Shown here one piece after another: positions 10,861 through 21,474 of a stretch of DNA of 64,000 nt; position 1 is the stretch's first letter, and every line of letters starts with the position of its first letter. The stretch is from Pinus tabuliformis. Taxonomy: Eukaryota > Streptophyta > Pinopsida > Pinales > Pinaceae. The stretch spans positions 1,146,111,007-1,146,175,006 of the forward strand of contig CM062807.1 of assembly GCA_031772625.1 (NCBI GenBank), written 5' to 3'. The position numbers were made by a program, and so were the translations under genes. The notes below the pieces were generated by a model. The model was not told where the DNA came from, searched no databases, and saw only the letters and a program-made list of their open reading frames with translations.

Positions 10861-12300
10861 TAGTATGCTAATGATAATGATTTTAAAGAAATATATGCAA
10901 AATTGACTTGTGGATCGTAGGTGCACAATTATTACTTTCAGGTAAATCTATTGTACCACCTTGGGAAACTGTGTATGCACAGTGTTGAAAGGGTTCATGT
11001 AATCCAAGAGGCTCATACCTCTCTAGTGTCTAGTCATTTTGGCATTGATAAAACTTTATGTCATTTGAAGAGTTTTTGTTTTTTGCCTCATATGAAAAGC
11101 ATTGTGACTCACTTTATAAATGGTTGTTTGTTGTGTTCTGTTTCAAAGTCGTCTAATAGAAAAATTTGGCTCTACACACCACTCCCTATTCTGAGTCGAC
11201 CATGGGAAAGTGTGTCCATGTACTTTGTAGGAGGTTTACCGATGTCTAGGAAAGGTCATGACTATTTGTATGTCGTTGTGGATAGGTTTAGTAAAATGTG
11301 TATTTTAATGCCTTGTAGAAATAAGGTCACAGTTGAGCGTACTCCTTTTCATTTCTTTCAGCATGTTTGGGTCCATTTTGGGTTGTCCACATCTATTGCT
11401 TCAGATAGAGACTCCTGCTTTCTTGGGGAGTTTTGGACTAGTTTGTGGAGAATGATAGACAACAAGCTGAAAAGAAGTATGGAATTTCATCCAGAGACTC
11501 ATGGACAAACATAGGTTTTCAACCGCACTGTGGTACACTTGTTGCCAGGCTATTGTGGGAAACATCCCAAGTTGTTGGATGAATAGCTTCCTTATGTGCA
11601 GCATGCATACAATCGAGTAGTATATTCATCTACACAAAGTTCGTCGTTTGAGACATATTTTGGCTATCTACCTAGAGATCCCTTGTAAATGGTCTTTGGG
11701 AAAGAGGAAGGTGGCGATGGATTAAATGATAGGGACAAAGCACTTAAGTTCATTCAACAGATACAAGTAATTCATTAGGAGGTGCAGGAGTAGTTGGAAA
11801 AGATTCAAGCTCAGTATAAATCTTGACATGATAAGAACCAAGTTGACCATCGTTTTCAAGTTGGGGACAAGGTATGGCTCAATATTAGCAAAAATAGGGT
11901 GAAGGGAGAAGGGAAGAAACTGAGACCCATTAGATATGGTCCCTTCACCATATTGGCAAAGATTGGAGGCAATGTTTTTCGTCTTGACTTGCCTGCTTAT
12001 ATGCAAATGTACTCTATGGTAAATGTGGAAAACCTAAAGCTTTAGGAACATCCAATGATTATGGATATGGAAGAGGTTGCATAGATTCCTACAGTGGATG
12101 ATTTTGCACCAGAGTATCTAGATAAATTTCCCAAAGATATCATACTCCATCAGACGACCAAAACTTCATAACAGGAAGATGTGGAGTACATCCATGTTGG
12201 CTTCAAAGGAATGCATCCAAGCAAAGCTTAATGGATGGAGACAGAAAAAGTGAGGGAGAAATTTCCTCACTTACCAATTGACTGAAAATCCTTTTGTGGT
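10861..12300 (+). pseudogene. Element A integrase with C-terminal tail
   Basis: HHCC-like module (HTSLVSSHFGID...CLLCSVSK), then the core. The clean run is 10921-11514. The first catalytic Asp is replaced by Tyr (MYFVGG, tac 11221-11223, versus MDFVGG in B). The second is kept (IASDRD), and the Glu position is a TAG (11512-11514) where B has GAG. The remainder (YVQHAYNR, KLRPIRYGPFTI, FRLDLPAYMQ) is readable with scattered stops to the tail VGFKGMHPSKA...REKFPHLP, which matches the tails of B and D in style. Confidence 0.82.
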
Positions 12301-12310
12301 CCAAAATATC

Positions 12311-12323
12311 TTAGTGGGGAGGA
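12311..12323 (+). promoter_or_regulatory. Element A polypurine tract
   Basis: TTAGTGGGGAGGA ends one base before the TG of the 3' LTR and is the expected plus-strand primer site. The same 13 bases occur in the RNase H coding region of A at 2531-2543, where element B inserted. Confidence 0.75.
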
Positions 12324-12324
12324 T

Positions 12325-13722
12325 TGATCTAGGTGGATCTTCATAAAAGCACCAGTGGCATGAAAAAAGGCTCAAAACTCAAAGTGGAAAAATATAGATA
12401 ATCTAGCGTCGAATCGAAGTGCTCGTCATCCCGATTCCAACGGTGTGAACAACACTCAATCTGAATCCAGATGATAGAGTTAAAGCAAGTCAAAATTTGC
12501 GTTTGACTTGTCCAAGCAGCAGGGAGAAGATTACATGGCATAGTTTCAATGAATAAGGGAGTGCCACGTGGCAGGATACCACTCGACTTTGCATATCACA
12601 TATCGACGAAAAGGAGGAGCACTCAAGGAAGAATCGACCCCTAGCGTTCTCGACTCCAATTACAATATCGTATATTGTAGGCCATAAGAATTACAAATAA
12701 GCCAGGACTTAGATGTGATGTGATATACATCACATATTGCAATCACACAAAAGAGCTAGTTCTTATGATGTAGTTCACGAAAAAGTGTTGATTGTGATTT
12801 TGGGGTAGGCGTCGATTGTGATAAGGGGCTCAGACCTGATATAATATATATCATGATTAATAAACTTGGTGGGTCCAAAGATTTTGCAAAGTACTAACCA
12901 GTGTGCCAAGGGTCTCAAATCGATTGTGATAATGTGACGGGAGTGTCAGATGCGAAACATTATGGCATACGGTGAATACTCCTGTCAAATGCATAGTTAT
13001 CACATGATGCTTGTGTCTAGGCTTGGATTGTCCACCGTTAAGTTGGAAGCACCGACAAACCAGCCGCCAAGACTCATGCGTTGTTGTAATGGGTTGCTTT
13101 ATTAGACATTGACTTTTGTATTACAGAATGGTTGTTGCCACGAATCCATCCGCCTACTAACCTTGGGTATTATGTTGAAACTGCCCCAATTTTGAGGGAT
13201 GCCACCATGATGTTATATATATGACTGTTGTGTCGGACAAATGAGGGGAGGACTGGTTGAATACACATATTTTACTGCATGCAGCAGACCCTGACCTTGG
13301 CAGGAGGTCAAAACCTTGCCTTAAGTAGCATGGAGGTTCCAAAAGGTTATAGAGGCCTGATTATCCAAATTGAGAGTTTGGATAGCCATTTTTGCACTTT
13401 TTTCCACTAGGAGTTCAATGGTTCTGTATGTTTTCAAAGTTGGGCTCTCCATTCTCTGCCCATCTGTCAGCTTGGAGGTATAAGGGTTGTAATTGCTTGT
13501 TGCTTTACTTTTATCTCTTTAATCCCACTAATAAAAGGAAGGCCTTCCCACTATGGAGAAAGGCCCAGAGACGTAGTCCAAACTCCGTAATCAAATAATT
13601 ATGTCATGGCTTTTGTGTTCTTCTGATTGTTTATGCATTGTTTATGTGCTTTCAATTTCAATGGTTAATTAACTCTGTTTTATGTAATTTGGATGCATCT
13701 GTAGGTAAAATATCTTGGATCA
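12325..13722 (+). repeat. Element A 3' LTR
   Basis: Starts TGATC directly after a polypurine tract and ends GATCA at 13722, giving 1398 bp. The ends match the TGATC/GATCA termini of element B, and the U5-proximal text (GCCCAGAGACGTAG...) resembles the matching part of the LTRs of B (ACATAGCCCAAGAG). A possible TATA (TATATATAT) lies near 13213. The partner 5' LTR is outside the window, so the right boundary is inferred from the inverted termini only. Confidence 0.75.
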
Positions 13723-14710
13723 ATGATATATAAACAAACAAGATGTCAAGCACCACCTATGCCATAGTCAAGAATTTTGGAGATTTGAGTAAAGCATTTC
13801 CCCACAAAATTATTTAGGATAATAAAAACCATAATTGGGCATAAACATTGGAATTTGAACACATCATTTTCCACAACAAAATTTGTTTTGAGCACAGGCA
13901 ACCTATAAACTACTATGGATATCCTAGTAGAATAATTTATCACAACAAATTTTATAACATTTTGAAATTTTAGATAATGCAAATTAGTCTGTGTTAGATC
14001 CCAAATTAATTACCAACTTTTCTTGAATTTATGAAATAAATAAATTACAAAAATGAAAGAACATGAATATGTACACACCATCAACATAAAATGAACACAA
14101 GATTCGTCTTGGGAAACCCAATATAAGAGAAAACCTAGCTAGAATTTGATGCCAAGGCTCTTGTCATACAAAGGAATGATAATTCATTATGGAGTTACCT
14201 TTATATAATAAATGATAAGATTGCTAAATCCAAATAGATGAGGTTGCTTGTCTCTTGCGATAGGGGATTCCAATAGGCCACTTATAGACTTTCAAAGCTG
14301 AAGCAACCCAAATAGGTTTGTCATTTTTACATGGATCATCTGCTTGAACTTGCTACATAAATATATATATATATAGTTTGAAATTACTACATAAATATAT
14401 ATATAGTTAGAAAGTAAATTTAGACTTTAAAATAATTAAAATAGAATTATATAAAAAATTATTTCTATTTAATAGAAATAAACCCATACAATAAACGAGA
14501 GCCCTAACTCAAACCGTTTCCATAAAAAAACAGAGGGATCACAATTCAAGAACTAGAAAAAGAATAAGATCACAAACTAGTTCCATTATCATCAATTTTG
14601 AGACAGCTACTAGCTCCATTATCATCAATTTAGTAGTACATCTTTCCACCTTCATTCTAACCATTTTAGAATTACATATTCTAATGAAAATTAAACATTT
14701 TCCATTCAAT
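13723..14710. other. AT-rich non-coding DNA with a weak copia-LTR-like trace
   Basis: No coding signal on either strand. At about 14100-14140 the text GGGAAACCCAAT..GAGAAAACC resembles the U5 segment of the copia LTRs at 19380 and 26577 (GTGGAAACCCAATGTGGGTG), so part of 13985-14340 may be an old LTR scrap. Small duplications include two ACATAAATATATATATA blocks (14353, 14390) and a 33-bp tandem duplication at 14577-14633. Confidence 0.5.
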
Positions 14711-15155
14711 AATTTTCAATCTCTATAATCAGTAAGGAAAAATGAGAATCCAATAGCAAAAAAAATCAAAATCATCTTGGTAGAATTTATTTTATAGCTT
14801 ACTTTTTATATAGATGTTAATGACTCAATATTTTATTTGTATCGAATTTGGTTACTTATTGACAAAAGTAGATTTGACCACTTTACTTAATAGCATAATT
14901 AAAATAGGTTAGATCTATTTAATTCCAGATCCACTAAGAACTCAGAGGGATCAAATCTATTTTTTATCCCTTTGTGTGTTTAGTGAATTAGGAGTAAGAT
15001 GGATCTAGGCTAGTTTATTTTCCCCCTTTAAATACCTTATATTCCACATGAATACTATGGGTCAAAACCATGGTTTCTCATACGGTGGGCAATAACATGA
15101 CAAATTCTATGAAATTATATTAATCTTATTTTTTTATTATTTTTATTTTATTTTG
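14711..15155 (+). repeat. Dispersed repeat family R1, copy 1
   Basis: About 445 bp similar along its length to 18108-18610 and, in its second half, to 46890-47190 and 47195-47440. Shared landmarks in order: TTTTCAATCTCTATAATCA, GACTCAATATTTTA, ATTGACAAAA-TAGATTTGACCA, AAGATGGATCTA-GCT, CCCCTTTAAATA, CCACATGAATAC and CCATGGTTTCTCATAC, then a T-rich tail. No ORF. Identity unknown: it could be a solo LTR or a non-autonomous element; TTTAAATA could act as a TATA box. Confidence 0.75.
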
Positions 15156-15391
15156 ACACGGTAAAAATGTTTTCATCTAAATTTTTTTATTTTTTATTTT
15201 CACAGATTTCATATATATGAACTACTTTAGATAATAGGAGGTTTGCTGAATTTATTTTTTAATTGAAGGCCTAGATTGATTTTTAAGGGAATATGTTAAT
15301 CATATGCTTCTTCTTAATGTTTATCAACCGCTTAGGGCAGAGTTTGTTAGGTTGCGTTGACATTTAATCATTTTTTAAAATTAGATTGTGT

Positions 15392-15815
15392 CTCCCCACC
15401 CACATTCCTAGAAATTCGAGATTATTCCAATTCTAATAAGTTCCTCATTATTATTTATAACATTCATTTATATATAAGAAAAATTTATTTAGCAAAATGG
15501 TCCATTACTTTTAATAAATTTAAAAAATTATATTCATGCCACGTTGCTCCCCACCCACCTATTTCATAGGGATTTGAGATTATTCCAATTTTGATAAGTT
15601 CCTCATTATTATTTATAACATTCATTTATATATATGCGAACTTTATTTAGAAAAATAGTCCATCTCTTTTAATAAATTTATAATAAAAAAATCATGCCAC
15701 ATGGCTCCCCACCCACCAATTTCCTAGAGATTTGAGATTATTCCAATTCTAATAAGTTCCTCCATGATAAGTTCATCATTATTTTTTATAACATTCATTT
15801 ATATATAAGAAAAAA
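15392..15815 (+). repeat. Three-copy tandem repeat, period 155-158 bp
   Basis: Units begin CTCCCCACCC at 15392, 15547 and 15705. Each continues with TTCCTAGA-ATTTGAGATTATTCC, GATAAGTTCCTCATTATT and ATAACATTCATTTATATAT. The third copy has a short internal duplication of the GATAAGTTC segment. No coding potential. Units differ by point changes and small indels. Confidence 0.88.
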
Positions 15816-15839
15816 TATAACAAGGTATTTTCCTATGTC

Positions 15840-16753
15840 TTACTAGAAAATGAGATATATCAACCTCATCTACCTACAAATCTGCAACCAATTCTAAAGT
15901 GAGCATGGAAGAATTATCTTCCAAGTGTCTTCACTATGGTGAAAATAAATTCCATCCAAGCGTTAAGAGGTCCCTCAATGTGTTGGAAGATCATATTGTA
16001 TGCTCCAATATTTTACTCATGCTAGAAGAATGTGGGCTATCACCGCTTTACCAGTATCTGAACATACATGTATTTGTATGTTGCAACAGGTGTCTGATAG
16101 TGGCAAATTTAACGTGGACAACCTCTATGTGAAGTTTGGGCATTTGATATTGGATCACGAAACCGACTTACAAGACCTTGACTCTCAAGAGGAATATGTG
16201 TCACTACACAAATGAGGAGTACAAGGTTTAACCAACTTATGCGAGATCAATTATGTGTCCACTATAAATTTAGATGTTAATGATTTGAAGGAGTGTCCTA
16301 TGGAATAATGCTTTAGTTTTCTAATACAAATGTATAAAAGTAACTCAGCTATGAATTTGGATTGTCCTAGGTTTTTAGTGTAGGATTAGTGTAGAATTAG
16401 GTAAAGTAGCATGAATGAATTTGTGCTCTGAAATTAATTAAAAATCATTCAATAACAAATTTTCAAATTGCAAGCTAATCTTATTTGTTTTTTCTTTAAA
16501 GATCAGTATCGATCTATTTTAATCAAAATTTTTAGAAGTGTTTAGAGTGATATAATTTCTTCTTGTGTAATTTTCTTTTAATGCAAAATTTGAAAAAACA
16601 AGATTGCATCTCAAAGATAAAATTGACAAAAAAAATATAGCTCAAATATAAAATAATAACATTACTTGAAATGCTTAAAAATGTTTTAACCATGAAAATT
16701 TATTTCTATTCATTATAGATATTACTTGACATCAAAATATTTTACTCAATATG
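15840..16753. other. Intergenic stretch with two unassigned short ORFs
   Basis: Overlapping open frames at 15899-16132 (77 codons) and 16000-16215 (71 codons) lie on the plus strand. Neither shows a domain I recognise, and neither is clearly longer than chance in this composition. A shifting-frame reading (AWKNYLPSVFTM in one frame, HYGENKFHPSVKRSL in another) hints at a decayed coding fragment, but I cannot name it. The rest is AT-rich and featureless. Confidence 0.3.
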
Positions 16754-16772
16754 ACATTGAAATATTTTACTT
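16754..16772. repeat. LINE target-site duplication, left copy
   Basis: ACATTGAAATATTTTACTT is repeated exactly at 17888-17906. A perfect 19-bp direct repeat of this length flanking a T-run/A-tailed insertion is typical of L1-type target-primed reverse transcription, not of LTR elements (5 bp). Confidence 0.93.
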
Positions 16773-17887
16773 TTCTTTCTCTTTTCTTTTTTTCAGAACA
16801 AAAAACGAAACTTCCATTCATTAAAGCGTGAAATTTTTACAATGGCAAGGTACTTTATCCCATGTAGCAGTTTAGAATACGTATATCAGGTGTATACCAA
16901 AATTTTGGTGTGGCCAGTGAGGTGCAGAGTACAAACTCTGTTCACATCAGAAAAACTAAAAACAAGACCAGTTCACAATACACGACACCATTAAATGGAA
17001 TATGTTTTATAAATTAGACAATGTTAAGAGTTGGTCCCATCAAGGGGAATAGTCTACAGAAAGAAGACTTTTGTGGGATAAGAAATAAACTAGAAACATT
17101 CAGGAAAATACCCAGAAATTAGATCACAAAGTGATCCAGTCGTCACTCCCAACCATCAACCTCTAGCTCATAAACCATGAAGCTAGGGGAAGAGGAAGAC
17201 CTCAATTGGAAAGTGCATCGGCCAAAGAGTTTTGTTCCTGGTATATGTGCTGAAAAGAGACATCAGAGAAGGTTGTCAGGAGATCACGGGTTTGATGCAT
17301 CCAGTTACACAGTAAGGGATGTTTCCCCTGAATCTGATTTATCACTGTCAGTGAGTCACCCAAGACCAGAAGGTTGTCCATGTCTAGCGATGAGGAAACT
17401 TGCAGTGCACTCCATAGTGAAATCAGTTCCACTCTATTGTTGTCGCTATCACCACCATGCCAATGGAAATGGTAATGAACTATGGGATCAAGAGAAAGGT
17501 AAATACCATAGCTGCAAATGCCCCCCGAGGTGACCCCATCAAAATGGAAAATGGGGAAATGTTGTCTAGATCAACCAGTGTGATAGTCCTTCCAGGATCC
17601 AACTGGAAACAAGGGCCAATTTCTTGGAAGTATTCAGTTATGTTCAAAGCCACCAGTTCCACGAGGTTGTATGTCTTCGAAAATAAGCATGTTTCGTGCG
17701 TGCCATATGCCCCATAACACATATAGTGGGACAATCTGGTGTGCCTTAGCATGTAGAGACCAAGTAGTGAAATTGTCCATAATCGAGACATAGTCACAGG
17801 GAAAAGGGACACCAAGGAGTATGGAGACCTCTGTCCAAACAACTGCAACAAAATAACATTTTATAAATAGTTGTGTGTAGCAAAAGA
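16773..17887 (-). mobile_element. 5'-truncated LINE (L1-type, RNase H-bearing) insertion
   Basis: 1.1 kb bounded by perfect 19-bp duplications. On the minus strand the element ends in an A-rich tail (seen as the pyrimidine/T run 16773-16796 on the plus strand). Coding is present only for the C-terminus of ORF2, so it is strongly 5' truncated, as is usual for LINE copies. The RNase H downstream of the RT region is characteristic of plant LINEs of this type (established knowledge). It is not autonomous. Confidence 0.88.
17181..17887 (-). pseudogene. LINE ORF2 C-terminus: post-RT region and RNase H
   Basis: Minus strand. At 17887-17690 lies a segment with WTEVSILLGVPFP and VLWGIWHARNMLIFE, typical of the cysteine-rich/post-RT region of plant LINE ORF2. 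After a frame change, an uninterrupted RNase H runs from about 17555 to 17202: FDGVTSGGICSYG (Asp), NNRVELISLWSAL (Glu), LVLGDSLTVINQI (Asp) and QEQNSLADALS (Asp). All four acidic positions of the D-E-D-D active site are kept. A stop follows ADALSN. The family is the RVT_3-type RNase H. Confidence 0.85.
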
Positions 17888-17906
17888 ACATTGAAATATT
17901 TTACTT
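17888..17906. repeat. LINE target-site duplication, right copy
   Basis: Exact 19-base match to 16754-16772. Confidence 0.93.
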
Positions 17907-18107
17907 ATGAAGTACATTGTTTATATTAATACGTTCCATGATAATTTCCTCCATGATTAATAAATTGTAAAATTTAGAAATTATGATTGATGTTTTGAAA
18001 TGTAATTTTATTTTTAAAATTTGAAATGCAATATATTGTAAATTAATTATAAGTAAAATCGATGAAGTAAAAATATAAAATTTGTTTTTTTTTTCTAATT
18101 TAATTAT

Positions 18108-18610
18108 CAATTTTCAATCTCTATAATCAACATTGTCACTCATAGAACACAAACTGGGAAAAATGAGAATGCAATAGACAATTGAGGTGCTATAGGAATG
18201 TGAAAAAGATGAGAAGTGTCTTGGTAGGTAACCATAGAATTTATTTATAGCTTAATCTTTATGTAGTTGCTAATGACTCAATATTTTACAATTATAGAAT
18301 TTGACCATCTCACTTATTGACAAAAATAGATTTGACCACTCTACTTAATAACATAATTAAATAGGACTAGATAGATCTTAATTCCAAATCCACAAAGACT
18401 GAGACTAGTAAAATATTTTTTTTATCCCTCTCCATGGAGTTAGGATGGATCTAAGCTGGTTTATTTCTCCCCTTTAAATAGGCTATATTCCACATGAATA
18501 CCATTGGTCAAAACCATGGTTTCTCATACCATGAGCTGATAACATGGGTGAATTCTATCAATTTTTTTTTTTTAATCCTATATTTTTATTATTATTATTA
18601 TTATTTTATC
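18108..18610 (+). repeat. Dispersed repeat family R1, copy 2
   Basis: Aligns with 14711-15155 over its full length, with an extra approximately 60 bp in the first third (18136-18215). It keeps CCCCTTTAAATAG (about 18471-18483), CCACATGAATACCAT and CCATGGTTTCTCATACC, and ends in a TTATTATTATT run. Same orientation as copy 1, 3.4 kb away; the LINE lies between them. No ORF. Confidence 0.75.
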
Positions 18611-19195
18611 TGGTGTTGTATCTTTATCTATTTCCAATTGCAAAATCATCAGAAGATGTAGAAGCCTCCTAGAGACAACCCCTAGGTTAAAAGAAAGGGC
18701 TAGTGCCTAGGGCATCCTGGAGGAGTGCTTTTGAAAAATCTCTAAGGCTTTCTACTACACTCTGTATGTCACATAATTTGATGTAAGATAATTCAAAGCT
18801 TGGTTCAATAGCCCTTCACCACAGTAGACTCAAGAAGAAAAATAGATATAAATATATATATGGGTAGATATGAATCATCTCAAGGAGGAATGTCCTGATT
18901 CTAGTGGCCGACACACAACAAAATGCAACTTAATATTAGCCTTGTGGTAGAGATGAAGAGGAGGAAAGAAAGGAGGGAATTTGATGCAAAGGGTTGAATA
19001 AAACACAGAATCCTAAGCAACAAGTTCAAACATAAGTATGGAACAATGAGGAGGTGAAAACACATAAACAGTTGAGCACAATTTAAGGTTTCTAGGTCTA
19101 TACCTCATGGACACATTCTTTCACCAAACAAAATTAGAAATATGTGTTCACACAGGTACCGCGGGCTACAAAATAACACAAGTAAATATGTCATT
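18611..19195. other. Non-coding flank of the copia insertion
   Basis: No gene or repeat recognised. The last five bases, TCATT (19191-19195), are the left copy of the copia target-site duplication; the right copy is at 28303-28307. The pre-insertion locus therefore joined this stretch to 28308. Confidence 0.6.
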
Positions 19196-21176
19196 TGTTG
19201 GAAATAATACTGAGAGGGGGGGTGAATCAGTATTATTAAGTTCTTTTCAATAAACCATCCAGATTTATGCTTTAAATTATTCTTCCGATATTGATAATTA
19301 ACTTGTATGTCAGACCTATATAATAATGAACAAGAACAGTGAAAAACATATAGTCACACAAAGGAACACCAGATATAAGGTGGAAACCCAATGTGGGTGA
19401 AAACCACCTGCTGCAATATGTCTCTATCTTCTTTCAAATAGAACTTCTTTTACAATGAATTTGTACTGGTGCAGTCCTTTACTAGTACGCAGGCTGCAAC
19501 CTTTAGAGAGCTACAATTCTCTCTCTCGTCCTCCAGTCTCTCCTGGAAGGGAGCTACAACCCCCTACTTCTTTTAAGGACCACGTTTCATTAATTTTCAG
19601 ACTGGATCCAAGAAGATCAAATGAGAATCAACTAATTTCCTTATACAACAAATCTTCAGAATCACCCAAGTACCAGATCAATATACGTATAAGTATATTA
19701 TGATGGTTATCCACCCGATCTAGTCAACCATAAATACAAAGGCTAATCATGCCGATATCAGAACTCAATACAGTAGATAAACATAATATTGCGCACCCAG
19801 AACTCTGTAGATTAGTCAAAGGCAGATAAAACAAATCTCGACCAGGGACCACAACTTTTCCAAAACATCTGTGAACATCTGCGCCTGTGCTTCTTTTTTA
19901 TATTCGGGTATATGCGCCTGCACAGTCTTCTGCTCTGCGCACCGTATCACTCCTGCGAATAGATGATTTTCAGGCTTCTAGCATACCCAGACTGCGCCGA
20001 TGAGATCTCAACCATCACTTCCTTACCGATCGCAAGTGTTTCGAAACTGTTCTTTCGTAAGATCTTCAATATTCACCGATGACTTCCCAAACGATCTCGT
20101 TTCCTCTTATATAGTCAAGCTCTTGTTAAAACAATGAATCGAAACCGTAGATTACCAATACAGGAGATCTGAAAACCTGGGGCTCAATAGCTTGGACCGA
20201 TCACTTAAACGATGACTTAAGTGATAAAACAAAGAAAAATGATGAAAAACAGTCCAAATGACTAAGAGGCGGACTTCAAGCTTAATTCGTCTGCAACTAT
20301 AATGTATCGGGTTTGCTCCTTATCGCAATCGGCACTTCCACATAACATAGCCAATTGCCGATGGCCGATCCGATGGATCGGATGCGATATGGTGTTTAAC
20401 CATGCTTTATATTTCTATCGGGTCCGCACACATATCGCAGTTGGAGGTTTCGGGTTGACAACCCTTTATACATCACAATTACTTCGGATGCGATATAACA
20501 ATAAATCCAATTGAGATATGCCATCGGGTCCACATATATTATCGCAATCGGAGGTTTCAGTGGTGGCACATAGCTGAACCACCGATTAGCGATGCGCCGA
20601 TATGCCGATATATATATAAACTTTTTGTCGATAGAGTGTTTGCCTTATATATATGGTTTGGCCTTCGTTTGCCCTCCGATAGTGTTAAACGCATATGTGC
20701 ATAGATTTTGGCCTCCGATAGTTGTGAATGCATATATATGGGTTTTAATCACCCGATAACTCCTGATAGTGTTAAAGCATGCATACATGGGTTTTGTAAG
20801 CCCGATAACTCCCGATAACTCTATTTGCGCTCCCGATAACTCTGTTCGTTGCTCCCGATGGCTCCCGATAAGCTCCCGATGGCTCCTCTGGCTTGGTAGT
20901 GTCTTCCAAAGACCTCCTTGCATATGTTAATGCCTCTATTGCTCCGATAAGCTCCCGATAGCTGTGAATGCTCCTCTTCTTTGGCATATATATGTGACAT
21001 ATACATATATATGGCTCCTCTTGTTTCCTCTTGGCTCCTCTTGGCTCCATCTTACTCCGATATGCCCTGTTTTCTCTGTTTATCTCTTCTGTAGATTCAT
21101 CTGATTGAATATAAGTGAGATGTTCTTCGATGAGTGGGTTGCCATCAAGTACAACACATGCATCATAATGCCAACA
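19196..21176 (-). repeat. Copia 3' LTR
   Basis: 1981 bp, pairs with 26390-28302. It carries TATCGCAATCGG at 20321-20332 and 20540-20551 and several GCGATAT motifs. It also has a short tandem array of CTCCCGATAA-type units (about 20805-20880) longer than in the other LTR, which accounts for most of the 68-bp length difference, and GGCTCCTCTT repeats at about 21010-21050. Confidence 0.95.
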
Positions 21177-21191
21177 ATCTCCCCCTTTGGA
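21177..21191 (-). promoter_or_regulatory. Copia polypurine tract
   Basis: On the minus strand TCCAAAGGGGGAGAT lies immediately upstream of the 3' LTR TG. It is the expected RNase H-resistant primer for plus-strand synthesis. Confidence 0.88.
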
Positions 21192-21474
21192 CTTGATGGC
21201 AACAACACCAAAATCACTCTTCCCCTTTAACATCAAGGGCAAAGGGTGGATCAAGACATACTCTTTCCTTGAAATACATGCGGTTGTCCAAACCTACTCC
21301 TCTTGACTATATCTCCCCCTAAGAACCTGCTCCTTTTGATTATAAACCGGATCATGAAAGAGATAGAGACATATTACTCCTTCTACACTACCATAATGCC
21401 AACAATGCATTATATATGCTCCCCCTGAACTTGTACGCGTATACCCCTTGCGTATAACCACCAACAGATGAGAT

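Larger units (their letters stand above)
1..13722 (+). mobile_element. Element A: Ty3/gypsy LTR retrotransposon, 5' end beyond window, interrupted by element B
   Basis: Decayed gag, protease and RT lie at 200-2546, and RNase H, integrase and the 3' LTR resume at 10369-13722. The two halves join inside RNase H: the text before 2547 ends at a QWGG-like segment and that after 10372 continues QQKSFDTLKEK, exactly as in the uninterrupted copy in B. The order gag-PR-RT-RH-IN identifies Ty3/gypsy. A C-terminal tail after integrase resembling the chromodomain-like tails of plant chromoviruses suggests that clade (inference). Dozens of stops and small indels make it dead. The 5' LTR should lie just left of the window. 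Confidence 0.85.

Noticed and set aside
12341..13598. Short ORFs within the element A 3' LTR
   Set aside because: Short, on both strands, no domain, inside an LTR.
14711..18610. The two R1 copies as LTRs of one element
   Set aside because: The interior has no primer site, polypurine tract or coding except a LINE with its own duplications, and further R1 copies at 46.9 kb are unpaired. Not supported, though not excluded.
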